Positions 24,335 through 35,921 of a stretch of DNA of 64,000 nucleotides are shown here, in pieces. Location of the stretch: contig JAGTYA010000026.1 of assembly GCA_024291935.2 (NCBI GenBank), positions 6,304,001 to 6,368,000 on the forward strand, in the 5' to 3' direction. Source of the stretch: Okapia johnstoni (lineage: Eukaryota; Chordata; Mammalia; Artiodactyla; Giraffidae). The notes under the pieces were generated by a model. The model saw nothing but the letters and a program-made list of their open reading frames with translations. It was not told where the DNA came from and made no database searches. The first letter of the stretch is position 1. Every line of letters starts with the position of its first letter. The position numbers were made by a program, and so were the translations under genes.

Positions 24335-24466
24335 TTTTTTTTAAACGTCTTTGGTTTATTTGGCTGCAAGTAGCATCTGGGACCTTAGTTCCTGACCAGG
24401 GATCAAACCCAGGCCCACAACAGTGAAAGCATGGAGTCCTAACCACTGGACTACCAGGGAATTTCC
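24335..24466 (-). repeat. CHR-type (tRNA-Glu-derived) SINE
   Basis: Reverse orientation. Diagnostic blocks are 'tttggctgcaagtagcatctggga', 'ccttagttcctgaccaggga' and 'ccactggactaccagggaatt'. This SINE family is shared by ruminants and whales. Confidence 0.8.
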
Positions 24467-24840
24467 CCCTTCATTCATTCTTTCATTCAGCAATCCCCAC
24501 TAAGCGGCATCTGCGGGCCAGGAGCTTTCCCGGCTTGGGGAATACAGTAAGAAACAAGACAATGACCCTACAGGAATGGAGCTTCTGGTCTCCTGGGCAG
24601 AGGTTCTCCACTCTGGGCAATGCTGCCCCCAGGGAATATGACGTTTGGTGATGACTGGAGTTCTTTTTGATTGTTCCACCTGGAGGAATGCTACTGGCAT
24701 CTAGAGAGAAGCCAAGGATGCTGCTAAACACCTTACAATGCACAGAACAGTGTCCACAAGGTATCATTACCCAGCCCCGAGTCTCAGTCATGCAGAGGCC
24801 AAAAAACCCCGGCTACTGGGGAATTCAGAAAGTGAAAAAA

Positions 24841-25045
24841 GTGAAAGTATTAGTCTCTTAGTTGTGTCCAACTCTTTGTGACCTTATGGACTGTAGCCTG
24901 CCAGATTCCTCTCTCTGTGGGATTTCCCAGGCAAGAATATTGGAGTGGGTAACCATTCCCTTCTCCAGGGGATCTTCCTGACCCAGGGATCGAAGCCAGG
25001 TTGCCTGCATTGCAGGCAGATTCTTTACCATCTGAGCCACCAGGC
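24841..25045 (-). repeat. Bov-tA SINE
   Basis: Reverse-orientation Bov-tA with 'ttgtgtccaactctttgtgacc', 'gggatttcccaggcaagaat' and terminal 'gagccaccagg'. Confidence 0.9.
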
Positions 25046-25149
25046 CAAAAAGCAAACCTATACCGTGTCAAATAGTGGTAAGTGCAAAGGAGAAAAATGG
25101 AACAAGACCAAGGTATGGTGGGGCCAGGGGAATGTGGGATGCTGATGCT

Positions 25150-25640
25150 TGAGCTGAGACCTGAAGAAAGTAAAGAATCAGAGACTTCGTCTCTTGCAGG
25201 AAGAGTGTTCTAGGCAGAGGAACAGCCAGTGCAAAGGCCCTGAGGTAGACACGTGGCCTGGTGAGCTTAAGGAACAGCCACAGGCCAGAGTGGCTGGAGC
25301 AGCAGGAGTGAGGGGAAGAGACGGATGAGAGAGGGAGTTTGCAGGGAGATCACAAGGGCCTGGGGGCCGTATTTGGTGAAGACTTTGGCCTTCCTTCTGA
25401 GTGAGATGGGGGCCGTGACAGTTCTGAGCAGGAGAGTGATTGGATCTGACTTGGGTTTTAAAAAGATCTCCCTGACAGGATGGAGAAGGCAAGAGAGGGA
25501 CCAGAGGAGAGGCTGTTGCAAGAACGTAGATGGACAAGTGTAATGGCTTGGGCCAGACGTGGGTGGCAGAGAAAGTGGTGAGAAGCAATCAGATTCTGGA
25601 TCTATTTTGAAGGTGAAGCCAACAGGATTGCTGAGAGATT
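25150..25640 (+). repeat. Old interspersed repeat, family not assigned
   Basis: Phrases 'cagtgcaaaggccctgaggt', 'ccagagtggctggagcag' and 'tttaaaaagatctccctga' belong to an ancient mammalian repeat seen in many genomes that I cannot name safely. It shares words with the copy at 5380-5660. Confidence 0.4.
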
Positions 25641-25999
25641 GGACTTGGGGTGTGGGAGAAAGAGGAGTCAAGGATGATCTCAAGGCTTTGGGCCTGAGCC
25701 AATGGAAGGATGAACGGCCCCATATTGACTTTCCTCCCCTGAGAAAGGGGATAAATCTCTATACTTCACAGATGGAAACCTTGAAAGAATCACCTTCCTG
25801 GCATCAGGCAAGCCCTTCCAAAGCCTTGGCTCTCCAGGCGACTGGCCACGTCTTCAGGGCCAGCCCTGCCACTGTAAGAAGGTTAGCAAGGCTGCCCTGG
25901 TTCCACCTCCCCCGCCACCCAGATTTGCTCAGAAGACTAAGGAACAGCTGACAAAGCACATTTGCGCACACTGAGTGCAGTGATACAACAGCCCTGCTG

Positions 26000-26110
26000 A
26001 GCTGAAGGGCCCTGGCACGGTCCCCTCAATTTGTAGGTAGTGAAAATGGAGACCCAGAGAAGGTCAGCCACTTCCTGCCGTCACACAGCAGGTCGGGGGC
26101 AGAGTGGGAA
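26000..26110 (-). repeat. MIR SINE fragment
   Basis: The region containing 'ggagacccagagaaggtcagccacttcc' and 'tcacacagcaggtcggggg' is a reverse MIR 5' part. Confidence 0.6.
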
Positions 26111-27319
26111 GCCGAACGGGCCCAGGGGCAGCACACGGAAGGGCAGAACTTCTTCTCCGTGTCTCCAGCCCTGGCTCAAATTCCTGCTAGGAGCGCAGTG
26201 GGTGTGCAGGGGTTAATCTGGCAAACAGCTCCCGGGGGACCATCCTGAATGATGGGGCTCAGCACACATGCCTCTAGAGGCTTCCAGGAGGGGCGGGAAG
26301 AGGACCCCGGCCAGGCCTGCAGAGTAGGCCCTGGGGGCAGGGAGGGCGGCACACATGTGATGCCTGTGTCACACACATGTGTGCATCATTGTGTGCCCCG
26401 TGCCCAAACATGGCCTCTCCCAGTCGGCCCCAGCCAGCCCTGCTCACCCTGCCCGGCCCCCTCCCCCACGCACCCAGCCCTCCTGCAGCAGGAGCCCAAG
26501 CGAAGCATTTCCTGTTTAGGGGCCGCCTCCGCCCCCTCTAAGTCCAGGTTCCCAGGGCCCCAAGCTGAGCAGAGGTGAAGGGAGGGCAGCCCTCTGCCCC
26601 TCCTCCTTCCCCCCAGCCCCCAACCCCGTCCAGCTGGAGCCGGGAGGCTCGAGGGCAGAGGTAGCGGCAGGAGCCCTGTAGAGAAATGAGGCCGGAGGAT
26701 GCCGGCGCCTGTGTGATCCAGGTGGTTCCCACACCCCGGGGCTGCATGCGACCCTGAGGGACTTCCCGTCTTAGGGCCCGTAGATGCCACCTCCCTTTCG
26801 CAGGGACACCTAGAGCGGTCAGCGTGTCGGAGCGTAGGCCGATCTGGGACGGAGGGAGCGCACACACGTGTGTGATGTGAGGGCCTGAGTCAGAGCGCGT
26901 TTCCACCCACAGGACGGGCGGCTGTTCACGGGTGTGATGAGGGCGGTGTGTCCCCATTCGTGTCTCCGGGAGTCTCTGGGAACGACCTCACCCCACCGCC
27001 AAGAGCCCCAGACGGCGCTGGACGTTTCTGGGGGTCCTCCTGCCTCCTACCCGGGCTCCCCAGCCCGTTAGCTGAGCCTTCTCCCCTCCCCCGCCCCCAC
27101 CCCAGCACCCCACCCTACCCCTGCCCCCCGCCCGACGGCTTCCTGCTCTGGCGGCCCCGGGGGAGCGGGAGCAGGGAGCTGGCAGCGGCCCCAGCCCCAC
27201 TCCTTACAAGGCCTGAGCCCGGCCCGGGCCCGCCCCCGGCCCGCCCACCAGAGGCCCCAGTCCCTCCCCTTGTCAAGAGCCGCTGCCGGCCCGGCCCGGG
27301 CCAGTCGGGGGGCGTCGCG

Positions 27320-29646
27320 ATGCTGCTGCGCCTGCTGCTGGCCTGGGGGCGGCCGCGGTGCCCACACTGGGCCAGGCCCCCTGGGCCACCGAGCCCCGCG
27401 CTGCCTGCGCCCCGGGCAGCTGTTACGCGCTTTTCCCGCGGCGCCGCACCTTCCTGGAGGCCTGGCGGGCTTGCCGCGAGCTGGGGGGCGACCTGGCCAC
27501 CCCGCGGACCCTCGAGGAGGCCCGGCGTGTGGACAGCCTGGTGGGCTCCGGGCCGGCCAACCGGCTGCTGTGGATCGGGCTGCAGCGGCAGGCCCGGCAA
27601 TGCCAGCCCCAGCGCCCGCTGCGCGGCTTCACGTGGACCACGGGGGACCAGGACACCGCCTTCACCAACTGGGCCCAGCCTGCCACGGGCGGGCCCTGCC
27701 CGGCCCAGCGCTGCGCCGCCCTGGAGGCAAGCGGTGAGCATCGCTGGCTTGAGGGCTCTTGCACACTGGCCGTCGATGGTTACCTGTGCCAGTTCGGCTT
27801 CGAGGGCTCCTGCCCCGCGCTGCCCGAGGAGGTGGGCCAGGCCGGCCCAGCCGTCTACTACACCACGCCCTTCCACCTGGTCTCTGCGGAGTTTGAGTGG
27901 CTGCCCTTTGGCTCTGTGGCTGCCGTGCTGTGCCAGGCTGGCAGAAAAGCCTCTCTGCTCTGCGTGAAGCAGCCTGAGGGTGGCGTGGGCTGGTCGCGGA
28001 CGGGGCCCTTGTGCCCCGGTACTGGCTGCGGCCCCGACAACGGGGGCTGTGAACACGAGTGCGTCGAGGCGGCGGACGGTCGGGTGTCCTGTCGCTGCAG
28101 CGAGGGCTTCCGGCTGGCAGCGGATGGGCGCAGCTGCGAGGACCCGTGTGCCCATGCCCCGTGCGAGCAGCAATGTGAGCCTGGAGGGCCGCAGGGCTAC
28201 AGCTGCCACTGTCGCCTGGGTTTCCGGCCTGCTGAGGATGAGCCGCACCGCTGCGTGGACACGGACGAGTGCCAGATTGCCGGCGTGTGCCAGCAGATGT
28301 GTGTCAACTACGTCGGTGGCTTCGAGTGCTACTGCAGCGAGGGCCACGAGCTGGAGGCTGATGGGATCAGCTGCAGCCCTGCTGGGGCCATGGGCACCCG
28401 GGCGTCCCAGGACCTTGAGGACGGGTTGCTGGATGAAGAGGAGGAGGAAGAGGACGAAGAGGAAGCCTGGGAGGCCTTCAATGGTGGCTGGACAGAGATG
28501 CCTGGGATCCCGTGGATGGAGGCCACGCAGTCATCCGACTTTGACCTGGTGTATAGACCTAGCTTTCCAGAGGACGGGGAGCCAGGGGTGCCCTACCTGT
28601 ACCCCACCTGGCCACCCCCACTTAGTGCCCCCGGGGTCCCCCACCACTCCTCAGTGCTCTCTGTCACCCGGCCTGTGGTGGTCTCGGCCACGCACCCCCC
28701 ACTGCCTTCTGCCCACCAACCTGCTATTATCTCTGCCACACGCCCACCCCTGGCCCCAGCCCCCCAACCCCCCGTGATCCCTGCCATACACCCAGCTTTG
28801 CCCTCTGACCACCAGTTCCCCATGATCTCGGCCAACTATCCAGACCTGCCTTCTGCCCACCGACCCCTCGTTATCTCTGCCGCACAGCCAGGACCAACCC
28901 CTGCCCACCAGCCCCCAGTGGCCTCAGCCAAATATCCCAAGCTCTTCCCCGCTCACCAGTCCCCCATGTTCCCAGATACCCAGGTCGTTGATACCCAGAA
29001 CACCACGCGTTTGCCTCGAATCCCAGCTAATCACACCCCTCTGGTCACCACCTCCAGTCCCCCTCAACCCCCTGTGACCCCAGATGTCCCGATCCTCAAA
29101 GCCCAGGCCGGCCACCATCCCGTTACTTCTACCGTCCAGCCTTCTCGGACCACTGCCTTCAGGTCCCCTGGGCCCTCTGCCCATCAAGTCCCTGGGCCTG
29201 CTGCCTCCCAACCCCCAGCTCTCCACACTCCTCTGCCCCCTCGGAGCTCCACTAGCCAGACCTCACTCATCAGTGCTCCACACCCCGACTCCAAAGCCCC
29301 ACAAGTCCCAAGGGAAGGTACTCCTGACCCCAGTCTGGCTCCGTGGCTTCCCTCGGCGGCCCCCACATCAGCTCCTCCAGCCCTGGGGGAGGCCAGTCCA
29401 GCTGGCCGAAGCCGGAGGGATGACCGGTGGCTCCTGGTGGCACTCCTAGTGCCAACATGCGTCTTCTTGGTGGTCCTACTTGCACTGGGCATTGTGTACT
29501 GCACCCGCTGTGGCCCCCACGCGCCCAACAAGCGTGTGACCGACTGCTATCGCTGGGTCACCCATGCCGGGAGCAAGGGCCCAACGGAACCTGCGCCCCA
29601 CCGGGGCAGCCTCACAGGGGTGCAGACCTGCAGAACCAGCGTGTGA
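27320..29646 (+). CDS. CD248: CD248/endosialin, single exon, frameshifted in the signal peptide as given
   Basis: One intronless frame encodes the whole mature protein (about 774 residues if the first codons are joined; human 757). The expected ATG at 27320 starts MLLRLLLAW, but five Gs at 27345-27349, where the human gene as I recall it has three, shift the frame. The main frame is clear from about 27349 to TGA 29644-29646. Order: signal peptide; C-type lectin domain (about 27415-27800, ending GYLCQFGF); sushi-like module (CPALPEEV to GPLCPGTGC); EGF-like modules including a calcium-binding DTDECQIAGVC type; acidic run (about 28430-28465); long Pro/Ser/Thr mucin-like stalk with about 17-residue repeats; transmembrane segment WLLVALLVPTCVFLVVLLAL; and a short tail ending TCRTSV, a PDZ-type end. 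Family knowledge: it acts on pericytes and stromal fibroblasts and binds matrix proteins and MMRN2. Confidence 0.93.
28670..28975 (+). repeat. CD248: CD248 mucin-stalk degenerate tandem repeat
   Basis: Within the coding sequence, a unit of roughly 50-60 bases recurs five to six times, encoding variants of [V/I]ISA-x-[H/R/Y]P-x-LPSAHQP. It supplies densely spaced Ser, Thr and Pro for O-glycosylation in the stalk. Repeat number may vary between species. Confidence 0.65.
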
Positions 29647-29901
29647 TGGGGTGCAGCCCCCCCCCGTGGGGTGAAGGGGAAGGGGCATGCATTGGACTCA
29701 TGGCCCAGGCTGCACCAGGGACCCATGGGGGCTGCCCAGCTGGACAGAAGGCTTCCTGCTCCCCCGGGCCCAGCCAGGCCCCTCTCTCAGTCAGCCACTA
29801 GACTTGACTCTTGGACACTCTGTTTTCTTGGCCCAGCACTCATGGTGGAGGAGACGCCAAGGCCCCCAGGACCTCAGGGGTTGGGTGCTGGGGACTTCTC
29901 C

Positions 29902-29907
29902 AATAAA
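29902..29907 (+). terminator. CD248: CD248 polyadenylation signal AATAAA
   Basis: AATAAA lies 256 bases after the CD248 stop codon, giving a short 3' UTR that ends near 29925. Confidence 0.75.
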
Positions 29908-30659
29908 CGGGGTGCCAACCTCACCCAAAGCTTCTGATCCCCATTGGTGCCTGAGGGGAGGGTCTGGGAGGACTCAGAAAAAAAGGAAGGGATCTTCCTT
30001 CAGCTTGTCTGGGCCCCCAAGGAAATAAGGTAAGACTCCTTAAGGGAGGGTATGTTTTAGAGATTCTCAGGGAAACGGGAACCCAGAGAGGGCAGAACCT
30101 TGCCCAAGGTCACACAGCGAGCCTAGGAGTGGGAAGTTTGGCATGAAGAGAATTTCATGTTTGTTTCTCTTTTAACCAAAACTCTTAGAAGGTGGGACTG
30201 AGTCTGAAATGAGGGCTTCTGCTGACCTGGAGCCAAACTGGGGCTTAGGGGTCAAAGGTAAGCTCTAGGCCTGGTGATTCTGGGGAGTGAAGGGGGCCCA
30301 GAGGGTGAGCTTCTCCTGACTTTCTGCTGATACTTCTCTTCCTCTCCCTGAAGGCTACAGAAGTTGGTGGCTGGAGCTCAGATGGCTTGAGTCAAGGGTG
30401 TTGTCACCCCTCGGGGTCATAGGTGCTCAGGAGGTGCTCCTCTCTGCTTGGGGAGAGCCTAGCAGGCTGAAGAGAGAAAGGAACCCGGGAGAGAGATCCC
30501 ATACCCAGCTCCCTGGGCAGCCTCCTGAGCAAGGACTCTGTCGCTTGAGCCGCACAGAGCACTTCTGTGTGCATGGTGCTGGGTCAGGGAAACCCCAGGC
30601 TGAGAAAGGTTTGGGCTGCTCCAAGCTGAGCTGTCCCGTGAACGGGAGGAGGGGATGGT

Positions 30660-30681
30660 AAAAAAAAAAAAAAAAAAAAAA
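30660..30681. repeat. Isolated A22 homopolymer
   Basis: Twenty-two consecutive A follow 'ggaggaggggatggt'. The sequence before it is not a SINE or LINE I recognise, so it could be the tail of an unrecognised retroposed insert or a plain homopolymer. Confidence 0.8.
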
Positions 30682-30989
30682 TCATCACAGCCTGTGGGGA
30701 TCCAGCAACCTTTCTCTGGGCTCATTGCCTTGGGGACTGCGAGAGGCGGGCCCTGGGAGGGGGAGGCGCCGGTTCCCACCACCTCTGTAATTTTTCAGTT
30801 GCAGCTTCTAACGGACCTCTAATTAGGACGGAAGAGAACCACCGCGACCACCCGGACAGGCGAGGAGGGGTGGTCCAGAGCTCCCTTCCCTACGCAATGC
30901 CCTTTGCTACCCTCTGACCCCCAGGGGCTGGGCCTGGGCTAGAAGGTTCAGCTGGGCCCCACAGTACCAGGAGAGGAGGGATGGGAGTT

Positions 30990-32450
30990 GGGACGAATGG
31001 GGGCGCGGGGTGGGGGGCGGCGCGGAGGGGGCGGAGGGACGCTGCGCCCCGCCCCGCCCCCCCCCGCCCCGGGCTCTCACGTTCCTCTTAACTCAAACCA
31101 GACGCCCCCACCAGATCCCGCCCAAGCTTTTAACGTCGGAGGTGCAGCCAGAGAGGTTCACTGGATGGGAGTGGGGGGTCGAGGGGTGTTCCAAAGAGTT
31201 AGATCGGAGGAGAAGGTAGGGGGCACGGCCTGTGGGGGTGGCAAAACCCCCCAGGACGGGAAGGACTGGAATTCCCTCCTGTGACCCTGGGCAGGCGATC
31301 CAGAGCGCCTCGAGGGCAGGAAGGAGTTAAAAGCACTGCTGTCAGAGGGCGGGGATGGGAGTGGGGCAGGGGGCCCAGAGCCGGCTCTTTGTCATCCTGT
31401 AATGAGCACCAGATGCGGAGCTGCGTGCGGGCCTAAACAGACGGCCTCCCAGGGCAGAGCCCCCACTAGCGCTGAATCCGGGCTCCGCCTAGACCCGGAG
31501 CTGCGCTCAGGCTCCGCCCACTGGCCCCGGCCCCGCCTCCTCCATGCGCGCCCCGGGGCTGCGCTATCAGCCCGGTCTCTTGGAGCTTCCAGCCACGCCC
31601 ACCCACGGCCGGCTAGCGTCCCCTCGGGAACTCTCCGGAGGTCACGCCCACCAAAGCCGCAAGCCTCGCCCCCTGCCAGCTCAGAGAGTCTTCCGAACGG
31701 TTGCCCCGCCCCTCCGCTCTTCAGCTCCGCCCAGACCGAGGCGGTACCTAGGTCCCGCCCACCTGGGCCGTAAGCCCCGCCTCCTAAGTGCGGCTTGTGC
31801 TGGGAGACTGGCAATTATTATTTTTTTTTTTAAATTTTTGAGACTAGCAATTATTAGTTCTTGCTTCAAGGTGCTCTGAACTCCGTCCAGGGTTAACACA
31901 TTTTCTTCACGCAGCTCCGCCCTTTGCTGAGCTGGGGACTAGGTCCACGAGTGCAGGGAGTCCAGCAGAGACACTAACTCTGTACGGGAGAGAGATGCAA
32001 ACTCCGCCCTCTACGAGTTTACTAGTTCCTTTCCTCTTCAGGCCACGCCCCCACCATTTACAAGCCACGCCCCCTCCCCGAGTACCCCCCCCCCCAATCG
32101 CAGAGGAGGGGTCCCAAGCCGGCCTCCCCAGGGAAGAGCTCCCCTCACATCTGGCTAACACACCTTCCCTTCACACTGAGATAATAGCCCACCTATAAAG
32201 AGCCCCAGGTCCCTCCCACTAAAAATGCCCAGGAGTCCCGCCCACCCAGAGCGCTCCTCTCTCGGGCTTTGAACACGAGCATCAACCACGCAGAGAACCG
32301 AACCCAACCTCTCCGCTCGGGTTCCGCCTCTCGTTAATTATAACCCCGCCCACCGTCAAGCCCCGCCTTCTCGAGACCGAAGTCGCGGCCGCTCCGGATC
32401 CCGGACTCTCCGAGGTCGCTCACTGCCTCTGGGTGTGATCAAGGCCAGCA
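30990..32450. promoter_or_regulatory. Orphan CpG-rich segment with GC-box cluster
   Basis: This CpG-rich segment is not at the 5' end of any of the seven genes. It starts with a G-rich then C-rich block (31005-31075) and contains more than ten CCGCCC/CACGCCC boxes between 31515 and 32370, often 30-60 bases apart. A homeobox-like TTAATTA (about 32335) and an AT island (31815-31860) interrupt it. It could be the promoter of an unannotated transcript or an enhancer. No coding exon follows on either strand that I can support. Confidence 0.5.
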
Positions 32451-33444
32451 TGCCGTGGAGCTAGCTGTCCCTGGCGCTCTCTCCTTCCCTGCCCCCGGTT
32501 TCCAGTCTTCAAGATCGCGTGTTCTCTGGAGTGCTCTCGGAGTCAGTTGTCAGGACTCCGGCGGCCGGCGTCCAGAAGTGGGCCTTTGGCGCCACCTGTC
32601 TTCGGCGCTTGCAGCCACCAGGAAAGCACAGCGCTGCTCAATGAACAGTTGCTTCACTGGCTAAATATTTGTGTAACTCTAATATCTGCGGATTCCCCAC
32701 CCCGCAGAACAGCAGATCTGCTCGCATCGTATTTGGAAGACACCGAGAGGGCTTCACCATGGCCCTCAAGCTGAGTGGTCTCTGTGTCTTTACAGCAACT
32801 TGCTGTCCTTCCTCTTGAATTCTGTTTCCCAGGGACGAAAGCACAACCTGTCACCTGGGGGCCAAGAATTGTTAGGGCTAGATCCCTTCTCCTCACTAGC
32901 TTGAAAGTGTCCACACCTTTCTTGGGGGGAGGTGTGTATGGCGGGAGGGAGTGGGGTCCTCAGTTGGGATCTGAGAGTCACAGGTTTTGGAGTAGGGTTG
33001 AGCTCAAGGCCGTCCTCTTTATAAGTGCTCATCTCTACATCTGAAAATATTAGTCTGCTGACTCCCACACTAGTTGGGGACTCCAGGAAGCCAAGAGATT
33101 CGAGTTCAGTGCTAGGAACTCAATAAAATATTATTCAAACAATATTGGGACAGACCAGGGAGCTAGAGTTGGGAATGGAAGTAACACCTACTGACAACAA
33201 CTAGGTGTCAGCACCCCCTGCTTCAGAGCCACCCTGGACAAACTCGGTGGTCAGGCGTGGGATGGCTTCCAGGGGAGGTTCCAGTCCTGGTGTCCTGGGC
33301 TCTACCAATGCACGTGGGGCCTGGTGCCAAATAATAAGGAAAACAATAGTAGATGCCTGCAGCACTTATTTTATGCCTAGCCTAATTCTAAGGGCTTTGC
33401 ATTTAAGAATCGTTTAAGGACCATAAAGTTAAAAAATATTTAAG

Positions 33445-33580
33445 AACCGTAATAATCCCAAAGAGGTGCTATTTTTACCACAGTTTATGGATGAAGAAGC
33501 TGAACGCACTTGCCTGCATACCTGTGTTAAGCCCTGCCCAATTTGACCGAGTTAGTAAGTGGAGGTTTGAATCCGATTCT
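33445..33580 (-). repeat. MIR SINE-like fragment
   Basis: 'accacagtttatggatgaagaagctgaacg' and the surrounding sequence resemble a diverged reverse MIR. Confidence 0.5.
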
Positions 33581-33924
33581 GTGATTTCACCCCTAGAGCA
33601 GAGCCAGTGAATAGTGACAGCCATGTCTCTGGTCCGGAAATGCCTGCCTCCCAAGGAGCTTGCTTTTGGGGGTAAGGCTGCAAGATGTGGGCTCCCAGGC
33701 TGATCATGCTGTGATTGGGTGTTGGGGGCAGGTGAAGCCTTCCTCACAGTCAGTTGTGGTTTTGATGAATGATAATGCTAACTGAGGTATTGCCTGTGAC
33801 CTGGTAGGATCCAGACAAGGGGCCCAGAACAGGTGCAGCTTTAGGGTCTCTGAGATTGGCCATGATTTTGGCGTGGTTTTGGTTGAGTTTGGGAATTTCT
33901 CTTCAGGAGACAAATTAGCAGTGG

Positions 33925-34065
33925 TTAAGACCAGGCACCCTGCACCAGACAGGCTTGCTTCCATTCCAGCTCTACAGCTTGAGGGTTGCAGACTTTAGGC
34001 AGATTCCCTAACCGTTCCTCATTTGAAAAATGAGCATACTATAATACCCATGGTAGCCACAATAA
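33925..34065 (+). repeat. MIR SINE
   Basis: 'aagaccaggcaccctgcaccagac', 'ttccagctctacagcttg' and 'cctcatttgaaaaatgagca' follow the MIR order in forward orientation. Confidence 0.6.
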
Positions 34066-35417
34066 TCTGCTGGAGAAAAGACAGAACTCTGCGAGGAGAG
34101 ACAGGTCTCTTTCTGGAAGCTGGTGAGGACCTTCAAGGTGGCTGCATGAACCTCCTACAGGAAGTGCTATCTGTTTTAGCTGGCAGAGTCCAGAAACTGT
34201 GGGAGAGCTGAATCCAGAGCAGAAACTGACATCCCACGCCTACCAAGTCCCTACAGTAAAGGTTCCCAAACATTGTCAGTTTACCATGTCCTGAGTGTCT
34301 CACTTGATTTTTTCTTGGAGTCCCTCGGTCACCCAACAGTTCCATTTAGTAAATAGTTAGATATAAACAATGTAAGAAATGCTTGTGTTTTAATACTTCA
34401 GTAGTCATTTGAGAAAATAATATAGAGATCTTGGAAGATGCAAAAATATTTTATTCTTAAATGACCACAGTCGCTTGCTGGTGGGGTGTGTGCACCACTT
34501 CCCAAAACTTGGAATCCGACTGAACATCATCACCTTCATTTCCTGTTCGGCATCGACTTTCGCTGTGGTACTTGCTTTTTATCATGGCAACTGCCAAAAA
34601 TCCAGCTGTGCAAAGAGATTATGTCATGGAAAGGAATGTAATGCAATCCGATGTTGAAACAGTGAACGGCCTCAAGCTAGCAGCTTGCCAGTTGTCTGAC
34701 AGATGTCCAGTGTCTCTGTCTTTCCCTCAAAGTTCTATAATATTTCATGGCACCCCATGAGTTTGCTGCAGTGCATGGGCCCTACATCAAAGAAAGGATC
34801 TTGTTAGATGCCAGGATTCTGACAGAGGATGCGTACAAGGACGGGAAAGAAGGTGTGTGAGGTTGGGAGTGCCTGTAACCCTCCCCCTCCCCCTCACTCT
34901 ACTCCATTGCCAAGTTGGTCCCATGGTAGCTAAGGAGAAGATGGAAAATGAAAACAAAATGGGCGTGGGTGGTGGGCAGAATCAAACTAGGAAGATATAT
35001 CATACCCAAGAGGAATGACAGAAGCCTGTGGAGAAGAGGCAGACCTGGCTTTGGGGATGAACTCTTCAAACCAGGCAGCCAAAAAGTAAAGATTTAGGTC
35101 CTAACTCATGGATGGTCTCGGAGGGCCTTATGGGAAGCTGGGTTTCTTGCTCTAATGCAGGCATCCGGCAGAAGCTTTGTCAGAAGACTCACTGCAGCCC
35201 CGACTGAGCACTGGCCCCATATTGGAAAGAGTCAGGCTTCTTTGGGACAATACAGAGGAAAAAATTCCAAGGCTTCGGAGAACAGAATGGTAATATCGGT
35301 CTATCCCACTTATGAGCGGCCCAACCCACTGACTGTTGTGTCACCAGGTCCCAGAGATTCTCCACTCTCAGTGGCCACTGAAAATAGGCTGATTAAAAAA
35401 GCCCCCAGAAAAAAAGA

Positions 35418-35619
35418 GGGCTTCCCTGGCAGTTTAGACGGTAAAGAATCCACCTGCAATGCGGGAGACCTGGGTTCGATCCTTGGGTTGGGAAGATTCC
35501 CTAAAGGAGGGCTTGGCAACCCACTCCAGTATTCTTACCTGGAGAATTCCCATGGACAGAAGAGCCTGGTGGGCTGCAGTCCAAGGGGTCGCAAAGAGTC
35601 GGACACAACAGAGCAACTA
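35418..35619 (+). repeat. Bov-tA SINE
   Basis: Forward copy beginning 'gggcttccctggcagttt' and ending 'gagtcggacacaacagagcaact'. A BovB/Bov-A 3'-end segment follows it directly. Confidence 0.9.
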
Positions 35620-35906
35620 ATCTTGGGAGTCCCTTGGACTGCAAGGAGATGCAGCCAGTCCATCCTAAAGGAGATCAGTCCTGGGTGTTCATGGGAAGGA
35701 CTGATGTTGAAGCTGAAACTCCAATACTTTGGCCACCTCATGAGAAGGGGACGACAGAGGATGAGATGGTTGGATGTCATCACTGACTCGATGGACATGG
35801 GTTTGGGTAAACTCCAGGAGTTGGTGATGGACAGGGAGGCCTGGCGTGCTGCAATTCATGGGGTCACAAAGAGTCGGACACGACTGAGTGACTGAACTGA
35901 ACTGAA
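35620..35906 (+). mobile_element. BovB LINE 3'-end / Bov-A type segment
   Basis: On the plus strand this segment encodes the end of the BovB second ORF with motifs [12 protein letters not shown] and [17 protein letters not shown], then the shared 3' tail 'gagtcggacacgactgagtgactgaactgaactgaa'. The reading frame continues openly from the preceding SINE but has no function of its own. BovB is the RTE-clade LINE of ruminants. Confidence 0.8.
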
Positions 35907-35921
35907 GCGCGCATGCTTACA

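Larger units (their letters stand above)
17037..27200. other. RIN1-CD248 intergenic region, no gene recognised
   Basis: I looked for splice-compatible coding segments on both strands and recognised none. The block holds old repeats (L2 end at about 17560-17670, MIR at 18120-18240, L2 at 23660-24060, an unassigned repeat at 25150-25640, MIR at 26000-26110), two ruminant-age SINEs (24335-24466, 24841-25045), a (CA)n tract near 21770, an (ATCC)n-like tract at 22870-23012 and a purine-rich tract at 20815-21030. GC-rich unique sequence at 26150-27300 leads into the CD248 promoter. Confidence 0.6.

Noticed and set aside
26862..26875. Palindrome ACACACGTGTGTG upstream of CD248
   Set aside because: A CA/TG-rich palindrome with an E-box is common in such sequence. 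Nothing else supports a specific function.
26948..27967. A 339-codon frame starting before CD248
   Set aside because: It only happens to be open in GC-rich sequence. It covers the CD248 ATG frame but encodes Pro/Arg/Ala-rich sequence after the G tract, without lectin-domain residues.
27115..28347. A 410-codon minus-strand frame opposite CD248
   Set aside because: This is the GC-rich antisense shadow of CD248. It has no start context, splice signals or family resemblance.
35155..35895. A 246-codon frame at 35.2-35.9 kb
   Set aside because: Most of it is translated Bov-tA and BovB repeat sequence (ending SRTRLSD). It is not a gene.
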